The notes beneath the pieces are model-generated. The model worked only from the letters and a program-made list of their open reading frames with translations. It searched no databases and was not told the origin of the DNA. A DNA stretch of 51,659 nucleotides, taken from positions 1 to 51,659 of the forward strand of contig NZ_PVTQ01000021.1 of NCBI RefSeq assembly GCF_003003355.1, written 5' to 3'. Position numbers and translations under genes: made by a program. Shown here piece by piece: positions 1-7,377 of this stretch; positions within the stretch are counted from its first letter, which is position 1, and every line of letters starts with the position of its first letter. Source of the DNA: Donghicola tyrosinivorans. GTDB taxonomy: Bacteria; Pseudomonadota; Alphaproteobacteria; Rhodobacterales; Rhodobacteraceae.

Positions 1-665
1 GTGCGCAAGGCAGAGGCAGCGCGCATCTTGGGGATCAGACTGGCGTCCGCGTGGTCGTGAATGGTGTTCAGGTTGCATCCGGTATTGGCCATGAAGGCGA
101 CTACCGCAGGGTCAAGGCGCGTCATGTCGGCGATCTGTCCGCCAATTTCCGACAGGGTTTGTCTGGTCATGCTCTCTTCAAAGAGGGTAAAGGGCCGGTC
201 TTGGAAATGGTTCCGCACCACAACCCAGTCGGGTTGGTGGCCTGCGAAGACCGCCAGTTCGTCGCGAAGCGCCGCAAGAACTTCGCGGCTTTGGTCGATC
301 ACGAAGAGCATCACCGCGCGGGCGTCGATCTGATCTAGCAAGAATGCAAGATCGATCATGCCCTCGGCAGACCCGTCAGAGGTCATCTTTGCGGTTGCGT
401 CCGACCCTCCGGCGGGCAGGTCTATCAGCACGTCATCTGGGCTGCTGACGATGGTTTCGAGCATCTCTTCCATGCCCACCGCAGTCCGTAGGTCCACACA
501 TGTGGTTCGGTCTTCAAACAGCATGTGAAGGCCTGGGTTTTTGACGTCGCCGTCGATTAGCGTGAGCGGTCGCCCCGCAGCTTCAAAAGCTGCCGCAGTC
601 CGCGTGGCGCATTGCGTCTTGCCCACGCCCCCTTTGTCGCCATGGATAAAAATTACACTCTTCAT
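1..665 (-). CDS. ParA/MinD-like P-loop ATPase, TraL/StbB-like (partial, runs off left edge)
   Basis: The reverse-strand frame is open from an ATG at 665 to the window edge, giving at least 221 residues of the N-terminal part. Residues 7-17 carry the Walker A motif IHGDKGGVGKT (deviant Walker type, with the signature lysine replaced), followed by LIDGD near residue 40, where the family keeps an aspartate. Such ATPases segregate plasmids or assist mobilisation (ParA, IncP TraL, IncW StbB). The start overlaps the stop of the upstream gene by ATGA, so the two are translationally coupled. The pairing of a small upstream protein with a short P-loop ATPase fits TraK/TraL or StbA/StbB better than a ParA/ParB pair. 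The family is clear; the exact role is inferred. Confidence 0.75.
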   Translation of the reverse strand, partial: MKSVIFIHGDKGGVGKTQCATRTAAAFEAAGRPLTLIDGDVKNPGLHMLFEDRTTCVDLRTAVGMEEMLETIVSSPDDVLIDLPAGGSDATAKMTSDGSAEGMIDLAFLLDQIDARAVMLFVIDQSREVLAALRDELAVFAGHQPDWVVVRNHFQDRPFTLFEESMTRQTLSEIGGQIADMTRLDPAVVAFMANTGCNLNTIHDHADASLIPKMRAASALR

Positions 666-1087
666 AGGTCACCTTTCATGTTTCGACCGTTCGTCTTTTG
701 AGTAGGAATCTGGCGCGCCACGTGCGCGTCAGGGCGGGTGTGCGGCCGAGCAGTTGGCTCGGGTTGCACAAATTTGCTGTTGGTTTTGACGGGCCTTGTC
801 TGCGTCGGCTGCGCGCGTTTGGGCTGCACTGGCGCGAGACCCTGTTCAGCCCGAGCCTTCTGGAGATAGTTCCTGAAGGTCTGCGGGTTGATCTGCTGAT
901 CTGCGTCGCGGTTTGCGTTCAGCGCAGCCACGATGTCTGTCAGAGTATGCCCCTCCAACATCGCTGCACGGATGTCTTCGGCAAGCTCACGCACCAGGTC
1001 CATCAGCGGACTGCCGCGTTTGGGGGGCTGTGTCTTTAGATGCTCTAACGCCTCTCTGGCGCTGGTGATATCTGTGTCTTTACTCAT
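662..1087 (-). CDS. Small TraK/StbA-like plasmid protein (putative DNA-binding)
   Basis: 141 residues. The N-terminal half (about residues 25-80) is helical and holds a segment reading AALNANRDADQQINPQTFRNY, which looks like a helix-turn-helix or ribbon-helix-helix type DNA-binding region. The C-terminal half is basic, rich in Pro, Gln and Thr, and probably disordered. This layout matches small plasmid accessory proteins that bind near oriT or stb sites. The stop overlaps the start of the P-loop ATPase by 4 bases (ATGA). I do not recognise it by name; role inferred from layout and partner. Confidence 0.55.
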   Translation of the reverse strand: MSKDTDITSAREALEHLKTQPPKRGSPLMDLVRELAEDIRAAMLEGHTLTDIVAALNANRDADQQINPQTFRNYLQKARAEQGLAPVQPKRAQPTQTRPVKTNSKFVQPEPTARPHTRPDAHVARQIPTQKTNGRNMKGDL

Positions 1088-1211
1088 GGTGAACTCGCAT
1101 TCAACTTTCCATGAGTGTAGAATCGATTAGCGAAAAACCTCAGAAAAACTTATAAAAATCTGATGTTTACTGGAGCAGTTAATTTTCGGGCGCCACAGGG
1201 TTCGAATATGG

Positions 1212-1355
1212 TCAACGGAGAGGTATACTCAGGGTATTCGGCAGATCGACATGCGCATCGACCCGTAAATCGCTGCCAAGCAGGGTATGGCGACGGTAAA
1301 CCGTCACCCCTGCTTTTATCGCGGCGGCCCTGACGGCCTTCTTGATAAAAGACAT
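1212..1355 (-). CDS. Small hypothetical protein, possible FkbM-methyltransferase N-terminal remnant
   Basis: 47 residues from an ATG at 1355 preceded directly by GGGAG. The start MSFIKKAVRAAAIKAGVTVY resembles the basic amphipathic N-terminus seen in many FkbM-type methyltransferases of Rhodobacteraceae, but the frame stops before any SAM-binding motif. It may be a broken gene fragment. A longer in-frame extension to 1487 is possible but looks non-coding. Weak call. Confidence 0.25.
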   Translation of the reverse strand: MSFIKKAVRAAAIKAGVTVYRRHTLLGSDLRVDAHVDLPNTLSIPLR

Positions 1356-1521
1356 CTCCCGCACCGCCCGAGATGCCGTTTGGTGTGGATGTGGGCAGTA
1401 GATCGGGTGGGGTGTACTTCGGAAAAATTTGTGTTTGCGCGTCGCAGAAGGCGGTGCGATCGCGGTCAAATCGCAACGTTTCGCCAAACTCAGGACAGTG
1501 AGTCACAGCATGCCAGAATCA

Positions 1522-1549
1522 AAAGGACCGCGTTGATCAGCGCGCGGCC
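1522..1549 (-). terminator. Rho-independent terminator of the parDE pair
   Basis: GGACCGCG and CGCGCGGCC form a GC-rich stem around TTGATCAG. Read on the minus strand the stem is followed by TTTT. It lies directly after the toxin stop codon. The core CGCGTTGATCA is shared with the terminator at 2170-2199. Confidence 0.7.
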
Positions 1550-1858
1550 TCAGCTTTCCTGTAAATAGGCAAATAGATTTTGGTGGGCGTGTAGTAGGCG
1601 AATGATGTCGATGCCCTGATCGGTCATCTGATAAATTACCAGATGGGTCCCGCTGGGATGGATGCGCACGGGCGGGGTGAACTCGGATCTCACCGGTGTC
1701 ATTTGGGGAAAGTCAGCCAACAGATCGAAAGTCGCAAACAACGCATCTACATAGCTATCCGCTTGCTGAGGCCCCCATGTCACAGCACTGTGCCGCCAGA
1801 TTTCGCTGAGGTCAGCCTCGGCTGCGGGCCGCAGACCCCATGCTTTATACTCCGCCAT
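1550..1858 (-). CDS. parE: ParE/RelE-superfamily toxin
   Basis: 102 residues from ATG 1858 (MAEYKAWGL). The sequence has the ParE fold landmarks: an early alpha-helical hairpin (AEADLSEIWRHS), a PVRIHP strand region, and a C-terminal strand IDIIRLLHAHQN, matching the RVLHxRxD end of the family. ParE toxins inhibit DNA gyrase; RelE members cleave mRNA on the ribosome; sequence alone does not settle which applies here. It overlaps the antitoxin gene by 14 bases, the usual antitoxin-first order. The open frame extends upstream to 1978, but that part is the antitoxin gene in another frame. Confidence 0.85.
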   Translation of the reverse strand: MAEYKAWGLRPAAEADLSEIWRHSAVTWGPQQADSYVDALFATFDLLADFPQMTPVRSEFTPPVRIHPSGTHLVIYQMTDQGIDIIRLLHAHQNLFAYLQES

Positions 1859-2090
1859 TCGGGTCGCGCATCCGGCGCTTGAACGCGTCCCGGTCCAGCG
1901 GAGTGGCGGCCCCGCTGGAAAGGCCCGCATCGACAGCCGCCTGAATCTCGGCAACCGCTTCGACACGAGCCCGATCACGGCGGATCAGGTCCCTTACATA
2001 ATCGCTAGAATTGGCGTAGCGGCCTGACTTCGATTGATCTTCGACCCAAGACTTCATCTGATCAGGTAGCGAGATATTCATAGTGCCCAT
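1845..2090 (-). CDS. parD: ParD-type antitoxin (ribbon-helix-helix)
   Basis: 81 residues from ATG 2090 (MGTMNISLP), with GGAG upstream; the ATG at 2081 is an alternative. MNISLPDQMKSWVEDQ followed by GRYANSSDYVRDLIRRD is the classic CopG/ParD ribbon-helix-helix N-terminus. The C-terminal tail (DRDAFKRRMRD) would wrap the toxin. The family normally binds its own promoter together with the toxin. A longer start at 2132 adds an atypical N-terminus and is less likely. Confidence 0.88.
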   Translation of the reverse strand: MGTMNISLPDQMKSWVEDQSKSGRYANSSDYVRDLIRRDRARVEAVAEIQAAVDAGLSSGAATPLDRDAFKRRMRDPNGGV

Positions 2091-2169
2091 GACGATCTCC
2101 TTTTCCAGCAAGGTTATGACAAACTTTGCCAAGAGGCAACGCAGGTGAAGCCGTGGAATGCTTCAAAGA

Positions 2170-2199
2170 AAAGGGCCGCGTTGATCACACGCGGCCCTT
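2170..2199 (-). terminator. Rho-independent terminator of the GIY-YIG gene
   Basis: AAGGGCCGCG and CGCGGCCCTT pair around TTGATCACA. On the minus strand the stem is followed by TTTTCTTT. It sits 12 bases beyond the stop of the gene at 2211. Confidence 0.75.
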
Positions 2200-2210
2200 G
2201 GGAGGCAGAC

Positions 2211-3200
2211 TTAACTGGCCTCTTTGGTCACGACGCGATCAAAGAGGGTGAGGATGGTTTGCAGCCGATCTGGTCGATAGACTTCGGAGACCACATTGAT
2301 GCGGTCTTCCAGCTCTGGTCGGGGAACCACCTGATCGGGATGGGCTTCGCGCAAGGTCGCGTGGAGCTTCTTCTCCACGCAGCAGGCTTCATGTCCGGTT
2401 TCAAACGGTACGTTCCGAAGCAAGTCCACGTCGACATCCTCGGCCAAGCCCAACTGATGGCGGAACCGCTTTTCGGGATGGTTGCTGAAGCCGAGCTTGA
2501 TCCACGGCTGATCCTGATCGGGCCACGTCAGTTGCAACAGGTAGATGTTCGACGGGCGCGAGGTCCAGCTTTGCCCGCAGCCCGCGCAGTCCACCTGACC
2601 CCAATGCATATTCGTGCGGGCGACGCGCTGAACATGGCCGCAGCTGTGCTGGTAGATCCGATAATTGGCGTCATCAGGGTCTCTGCAAAGCAGGTTCCAG
2701 CCGATGCTTTGGGCCTCAGCGCGGTCCCGATCCTCGAGGCAGTATTCGCAGCGATGGGCGACTTCGCCGGCGGTGATACGCTCTAGAAACGCGAACTGTC
2801 GGGATATCTTGTGCCCGCAAGGGGCGCGAAAAATCCCATAGTGGCGGTTCGAAGGATCGCGGTGCAGGAAGGACAGACCTGCCGCCTGCGCAAGGTCTTC
2901 GCGGGCCTGACATTGGCAGGCAACGCAGGCAGGCTGCGCGGTGCGCAGTGTGAAGACTTTCTGGGCAGTGAGGGCGCCGCAGGTCTGGCACTGGAGGCAC
3001 AGATGGAACTTGTCACGAATGCGGCTGTGAATGGCGAAGCCTTTTGCCTCGGCGATGGCGTGCCAGTCCTTCGGGATTGGGCCGGGGTAGGGCACCCAAA
3101 CTTCTGCGGGAACATGGTTGCTGCCGCGGGGCAGGTAGAGGCGCAGGCCGCTCTCGGGCAGGATGACGTAGTCGGGTGCGGGTGTGTTGCCTTTGGGCAT
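2211..3200 (-). CDS. GIY-YIG (T5orf172/MUG113-like) protein with N-terminal zinc-ribbon repeats
   Basis: 329 residues. The first two thirds carry repeated cysteine pairs and CGH motifs: CLQCQTCG near 68-76 with CVACQC near 92-97; CGH with CEYC near 128-153; CGH with CAGCG near 188-208. Together they look like three zinc-ribbon or treble-clef modules. From about residue 219, NIYLLQL followed by WIKLGFSNHPEKRFRHQLG is the GIY-YIG core of the T5orf172/MUG113 type, with a later VEKKLHATL helix. Such proteins are common on phages and plasmids; a nuclease role is plausible but unproven here. Isolated gene with its own terminator, in an accessory strip. Confidence 0.7.
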   Translation of the reverse strand: MPKGNTPAPDYVILPESGLRLYLPRGSNHVPAEVWVPYPGPIPKDWHAIAEAKGFAIHSRIRDKFHLCLQCQTCGALTAQKVFTLRTAQPACVACQCQAREDLAQAAGLSFLHRDPSNRHYGIFRAPCGHKISRQFAFLERITAGEVAHRCEYCLEDRDRAEAQSIGWNLLCRDPDDANYRIYQHSCGHVQRVARTNMHWGQVDCAGCGQSWTSRPSNIYLLQLTWPDQDQPWIKLGFSNHPEKRFRHQLGLAEDVDVDLLRNVPFETGHEACCVEKKLHATLREAHPDQVVPRPELEDRINVVSEVYRPDRLQTILTLFDRVVTKEAS

Positions 3201-3811
3201 AGGGTATCCTCCTCGGAATCTGAGGTTAGTGAGATCAAGGCCGGAACGGCCAAATAGCTTGGGAAAGTCAGATCGCTGGACGCAGCAGGACGGATCGCTG
3301 CCGGAGGGCAGTGGCCTGTGCTGAAGGCGCAGAGCGGGTCTGATTAAGACTGCAAATGCCGCCTGATGGTATCAGGCGACGGAGGTGATCCCGGATGTCC
3401 AAGAGGGGGCGCGATATTGCGAACGCTCGCGCATGCGTTTAGGGAGGCCATAGCCATGACGTTGTCTCCATACGACACGTTACGGTCAGGGCGGGGTGGA
3501 GGTTGCAGCCTCCATGTCGCCCGCTTATTCGGGCGCCCGATAACCATATTCCCAGAATAAGAGACCGCAAATGCGCTCGCAATGCAGCAATGTGATAGTG
3601 TTTGTAACGGTTTGAATATGGATCGTTTAGGTTCCAATGTATTCATGGCATTTGAAACAACGACAGCAGGCGCTGACGTGATGGTCGGCAGAGATCTCGT
3701 CTGACGTGATCTTTGGAATGCGCGACATTCCATGACCCAACGTTGGGGTAGGCGGCCCGTCCACCCTAAGCTACCGTTCGCGCAAACACTCACCTTGAAA
3801 GGACCGCGCCC
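3201..3811. other. Non-coding interval with several inverted repeats
   Basis: I see no credible gene in these 611 bases. Structures include CGCCTGA-TGGTA-TCAGGCG (3361-3379); a hairpin with arms TGGAGGT and CCTCCA inside GGGCG/CGCCC near 3490-3525; a near-palindrome TTCGGGCGCCCGA inside CTTATTC/GAATAAG near 3523-3560; a direct repeat CTGACGTGAT at 3673-3682 and 3701-3710; and the operator-like palindrome listed separately. It may contain a small RNA, a replication or transfer site, or just promoters. Confidence 0.4.
3715..3731. promoter_or_regulatory. Operator-like palindrome upstream of the MDR gene
   Basis: GGAATG-CGCGA-CATTCC is a perfect 6+6 inverted repeat 80 bases before the start codon at 3812. 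No regulator gene is adjacent, so the binder is unknown. Confidence 0.4.
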
Positions 3812-4924
3812 ATGGCCACCACCGGCAAACAGTTGTTCACCACGCTGGAGGCGGACGGCACGCTGACCGTCGCGCTTGAGGATGTGACGCTGCCTGATCC
3901 CACCGGCGCTCAGGTGCTGGTCCGGATGGAGGCCGCGCCGATCAACCCCTCGGATTTGGCCATTCTGGTCGGTGGCGCGGATGTGGAGAACGCCGAATAC
4001 TCGGCTGGCAAATTCGTGGCCAAGCTGCCTGCGCCGGTGAACGCCGCTTCAAAAGCGCGGCATGGGTTGAAGCTGCCCGCAGGCAACGAAGGCGCAGGCA
4101 CGGTGATCGCCGCTGGCGACAGCTCCGCTGCGCAGGCGCTGGTGGGGCAGCGGGTGTCTTGCGTGCCGGGCAGTGCCTACAGCGAGTATTGTTTGGCGGA
4201 TGCCAATCTGTGCCTGCCCTTGGGCGATCACACCGCAGAAGAGGGGGCCAGCGCCTTTATCAACCCGATGACTGCTTTGGGGTTTGTGGAGACCGCCAAG
4301 GCGGACGGGGCCAAGGCGATCTTGCACACAGTGGGGGCCTCGAACCTAGGGCAGATGTTGACGCGCATCTGCCTTGAGGACGGGATTGAACTGGTGAACA
4401 TTGTCCGCAAGGCCGAGCATGTGGACCTGCTGAAAGGGCAGGGGGCAAAGCATGTGGTGAATGCCTCGGACAGTGATTTCTTTGAGCAACTGACCGATGC
4501 GATCCGCGAAACAGGTGCGTTTTGCGGCTTTGACCCCATCGGGGGCGGCACGCTGGTGGACACGGCCTTCAAAGCGATGGAGCGCGTCGCCTATGAGCAG
4601 ATGACCGAATATTCGCGCTATGGCTCGAACCAGATGAAGCGGATGTATATCTACGGCCGCCTTGATAACAGCCCCACGACCCTGACCCGCAGCTATGGGT
4701 TCGGGTGGAGCCTTTCGGGCTGGTTGATGTTCCCCTTCCTGCAAGCTATCGGGCGGGACACCGTGATGCGGATGCGCCAGCGGGTGCGGGATAATCTGAC
4801 CACCACTTTTGCCAGCCACTACAAGACCCGCGTCACGCTGGAACAGATGCTGACCCGCGATGCGGTGCTGGACTATCGCGCCATGAAAACGGGCGAGAAA
4901 TACCTTGTGACCCCTTGGGGCTAA
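3812..4924 (+). CDS. Zinc-independent MDR-family oxidoreductase (quinone/enoyl reductase-like)
   Basis: 370 residues. N-terminal GroES-like fold (APINPSDLAILVGG, residues 41-54, and GNEGAGTVIAAG near 91-102), then a Rossmann region with ILHTVGASNLGQM near 170-182 and a CGFDPIGGGTLVD segment. The APINPSD motif and the lack of the catalytic zinc cysteines place it with quinone oxidoreductases or 2-enoyl thioester reductases using NAD(P)H. An AAAGGA Shine-Dalgarno precedes ATG 3812. It stands alone between a palindrome and a terminator. The substrate is not evident. Confidence 0.8.
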   Translation: MATTGKQLFTTLEADGTLTVALEDVTLPDPTGAQVLVRMEAAPINPSDLAILVGGADVENAEYSAGKFVAKLPAPVNAASKARHGLKLPAGNEGAGTVIAAGDSSAAQALVGQRVSCVPGSAYSEYCLADANLCLPLGDHTAEEGASAFINPMTALGFVETAKADGAKAILHTVGASNLGQMLTRICLEDGIELVNIVRKAEHVDLLKGQGAKHVVNASDSDFFEQLTDAIRETGAFCGFDPIGGGTLVDTAFKAMERVAYEQMTEYSRYGSNQMKRMYIYGRLDNSPTTLTRSYGFGWSLSGWLMFPFLQAIGRDTVMRMRQRVRDNLTTTFASHYKTRVTLEQMLTRDAVLDYRAMKTGEKYLVTPWG

Positions 4925-4932
4925 GGGGGTAG

Positions 4933-4955
4933 GCGCCGCCCCAATCGGGCGGCGC
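4933..4955. terminator. Bidirectional hairpin between convergent genes
   Basis: GCGCCGCCC and GGGCGGCGC form a 9-base stem around CAATC between the stops at 4924 (+) and 4961 (-). The flanking sequence has no long T-run. An almost identical hairpin lies at 8498-8521. Confidence 0.6.
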
Positions 4956-4960
4956 ATGAC

Positions 4961-5707
4961 CTATTTCATGAAGAACAGCGCGGCCATAACAAAGCCCACC
5001 GTGATGATGAAAACGCGCAGCAACGCGGTGTTCTTGATCTTGCGCGCAAAGTTCGCGCCCAGATATCCGCCGATCGCGCAGGACACCCCGACCACGACAA
5101 GCGAGCCCCAGTCGATCAGGCCAGCGGCGGAGTATGTTGCCACCGACACCACCGACAGCACAAAGGACATCAGGTTCTTCAGCCCGTTCATGTGGTGCAG
5201 GTTCGTCATGCCGATCAGGCCAAAGGCCGCCAGCAGCAGGATACCAAGCCCGCCGTTGAAATAGCCGCCGTAGATCGCCACGCTGAGAACGATCACCAAG
5301 GCCACAGGAACCGAGGTCTGACGCCCCGTCTTGGTCAGATACCGCAGGAACGACGGCCCTACTGCAAAGGCAATGGTCGCCAGCAGCAAAAGCCACGGGA
5401 CAACGCCGGAGAACAGCTCTTCGGGGGTGACCAGCAGCAGGCCCGCGCCGATCAGGCCGCCCAACACAGCCATCGCCATCAGTTGGCGCAGCGAAGGTTT
5501 GCCGCCGCCCGCGATCTCTTTGCGGTAGGCCCACGCGCTGCTGGCATAGCCGGGTAGGGCGGCAAATGTTGCCGTCGCGTTGGCCATGATCGGGGGCACG
5601 CCTGCCCAGACAAGGGCGGGGAACGACAGGAACGTGCCGCCTCCTGCGATGGCATTCAGCACGCCGGCCCCCAGTCCTGCGACGGCCAGTACGACATATG
5701 TCAGCAT
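4961..5707 (-). CDS. TauE/SafE-family sulfite/anion exporter
   Basis: 248 residues from ATG 5707 (MLTYVVLAV), preceded by GAGGA. The sequence is almost wholly hydrophobic with about eight membrane segments. The GAGVLNAIAGGGTFLSFPAL start is the hallmark TauE/SafE repeat, and a second repeat occurs in NGGLGILLLAAFGLIG. The family moves organosulfonates, sulfite or other small organic anions across the inner membrane. It diverges from the GntR regulator at 5786, which probably controls it. The open frame extends upstream to 6205, but that part opposes the regulator gene and is not coding. Confidence 0.85.
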   Translation of the reverse strand: MLTYVVLAVAGLGAGVLNAIAGGGTFLSFPALVWAGVPPIMANATATFAALPGYASSAWAYRKEIAGGGKPSLRQLMAMAVLGGLIGAGLLLVTPEELFSGVVPWLLLLATIAFAVGPSFLRYLTKTGRQTSVPVALVIVLSVAIYGGYFNGGLGILLLAAFGLIGMTNLHHMNGLKNLMSFVLSVVSVATYSAAGLIDWGSLVVVGVSCAIGGYLGANFARKIKNTALLRVFIITVGFVMAALFFMK

Positions 5708-5785
5708 GTTTGTCCTCCTCGTGACGGCGCAGTCTGTTGCATGCCGCTGGATTGGTCTGCAAATTGGTCTGGTGGGGGAGAGCCG

Positions 5786-6475
5786 ATGACACGCAGACAA
5801 CAGATCACCGAGGCGCTGGAGCGCCATATCACCAAGGCCGGTCTGCGCGTCGGGGACAAGCTGCCGCCGGAACGGGAACTGTCGCGTATTCTTGGGTGCA
5901 GTCGCGAAACCCTGCGCCGCGCCTTGGCCGAGATGGAAATGCGGGGCGAGCTTTGGCGGCATGTGGGCCAAGGCACCTTTCTGGGCGCGCGCCCATCGGG
6001 TCATCCGGTTCGCGATGCGATCCTTGTGCAAGGGGCGACGCCGCTCCAGTTGATGCAGGCGCGGATGACAATTGAACCATCCGTCGCCGCAGACGCTGCA
6101 GTTTTGGCCTCGCCCGCGCAGATCGCTTGGCTGAACCATCTGATCGCCCGCGGACGCGCCGCCACTACCCGATCTGAATGTGAACAACTGGATGCCGCAT
6201 TCCATCGCGGTCTTGCCGAGGTGACCGGCAACCCGATCCTATTGGGCCTGCTGGACTACCTGACTGGCGTGCGCCGCCACGCCGCTTGGCAGCGGGAATG
6301 GGAACAGACCTACCGCCGGCTTGGGGTGTCGACCTTCACGACGTTTCACTGTGAGCAGCATGCAAAGGTCGTCGCTTGTATCGCGCAGGGGCAAGGGGAT
6401 GAGGCCGCAACGGCCATGCGCCAGCATCTGGAGACGATCTTTGAGGCGATGAAGGGGGCCGGTCCGGTTTCCTGA
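5786..6475 (+). CDS. GntR-family regulator, FadR (FCD) subfamily
   Basis: 229 residues from ATG 5786, which follows GGGGGAG; the frame could start at 5741 but without a ribosome site. The winged helix lies at residues 1-70 (GLRVGDKLPPERELSRILG, then SRETLRRALAEMEMRGEL). The C-terminal helical FCD domain (MTIEPSVAADAAVLA, then FHRGLAEVTGNPIL and FHCEQHAKVV) supplies the ligand and metal pocket. The divergent position suggests control of the TauE/SafE exporter; the effector is unknown. Confidence 0.88.
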   Translation: MTRRQQITEALERHITKAGLRVGDKLPPERELSRILGCSRETLRRALAEMEMRGELWRHVGQGTFLGARPSGHPVRDAILVQGATPLQLMQARMTIEPSVAADAAVLASPAQIAWLNHLIARGRAATTRSECEQLDAAFHRGLAEVTGNPILLGLLDYLTGVRRHAAWQREWEQTYRRLGVSTFTTFHCEQHAKVVACIAQGQGDEAATAMRQHLETIFEAMKGAGPVS

Positions 6476-6603
6476 GCGCCGCTGCCTTAGCTTTCAACAG
6501 CAAACAGTCCAGTCACGAAACTTACAATTAATGTGATCTCGATCCGTCATCCTTTTCTCTGAACCCTGCGTATTCAAAGTACAAACCCTGGAGGAAAACT
6601 CAG

Positions 6604-7170
6604 ATGAAGACTTTGATTGTTGCTGCCGCTCTGGCTCTGACCTGTGCCACTGGTGCCTATGCCGCTTCGCATTCGGAAACCGGCAATCCGATGGTGGGTG
6701 GTGCGCCCATGTTCATGGACAAGAACATCGTCGAGAATGCCGTGAACTCGGCCGATCACACCACGCTGGTTGCCGCAGTACAGGCCGCTGGCCTTGTGGA
6801 TACCCTGCAAAGCGAAGGCCCCTTTACCGTCTTTGCACCGGTGAACAGCGCCTTTGACGCTTTGCCCGCTGGCACCGTGGACACGCTGCTGAAGCCTGAA
6901 AACAAGGATATGCTGACCAAAATCCTGACCGCCCATGTGGTTGCAGGCAATTGGAGCGCCGCTGACATCGTCGCCGCCGCCAAGAGCTCGTCCGATGGGT
7001 TCTACCATTTCAATGCCGTGTCGGGCGATGCGCTGTCTGCGCAAGTCACGCCGTCGGGGAGCGTGTTCATCTTTGATGAAAGCGGCAATGCCGCCGAAGT
7101 CACCACCGCCGATGTCAAACAGTCGAACGGTGTGATCCACGTCATCGATAAAGTGCTGCTGCCGAAGTAA
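6604..7170 (+). CDS. Secreted fasciclin (FAS1) domain protein
   Basis: 188 residues with a clear signal peptide (MKTLIVAAALALTCATGAYA, cut near residue 20). A single FAS1 domain covers about residues 39-187, with TVFAPVNSAFDALPAGTVDTL and the C-terminal NGVIHVIDKVLLP block. FAS1 proteins are periplasmic or surface adhesion-like proteins. GGAGG precedes the start at a slightly long spacing. Stand-alone gene followed by a strong terminator. Confidence 0.92.
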   Translation: MKTLIVAAALALTCATGAYAASHSETGNPMVGGAPMFMDKNIVENAVNSADHTTLVAAVQAAGLVDTLQSEGPFTVFAPVNSAFDALPAGTVDTLLKPENKDMLTKILTAHVVAGNWSAADIVAAAKSSSDGFYHFNAVSGDALSAQVTPSGSVFIFDESGNAAEVTTADVKQSNGVIHVIDKVLLPK

Positions 7171-7192
7171 TCGGCTCGCTCTTGCGAACAAT

Positions 7193-7228
7193 GGCCGTGG
7201 CAGATCCGTTCTGCCGCGGCCTTTTCTT
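7193..7228 (+). terminator. Rho-independent terminator of the FAS1 gene
   Basis: GGCCGTGGCAGA and CTGCCGCGGCC form a long stem around a short loop, followed by TTTTCTT. Confidence 0.85.
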
Positions 7229-7377
7229 ATGAAGCGCTTGTCTTGAACCCTGCGGCTAGCCCATAAAATCAGCGTATTTTATGCATTTTTATCATCGGAC
7301 CGCAAAAGCCATCCGATATTTATTGACTGGATGGTCAAAAACTGTCGATCCTGAAGGTCGGTCCAAGGGGAATTATT

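Noticed and set aside
3344-3793. 149-codon minus-strand frame in the structured interval
   Set aside because: No recognisable domain, no ribosome site, and it runs across the hairpins and the operator-like palindrome.
4961-6205. TauE/SafE gene with a 166-residue N-terminal extension
   Set aside because: The extension lies opposite the GntR gene and is not membrane-like; the ATG at 5707 has a ribosome site and gives the normal family length.
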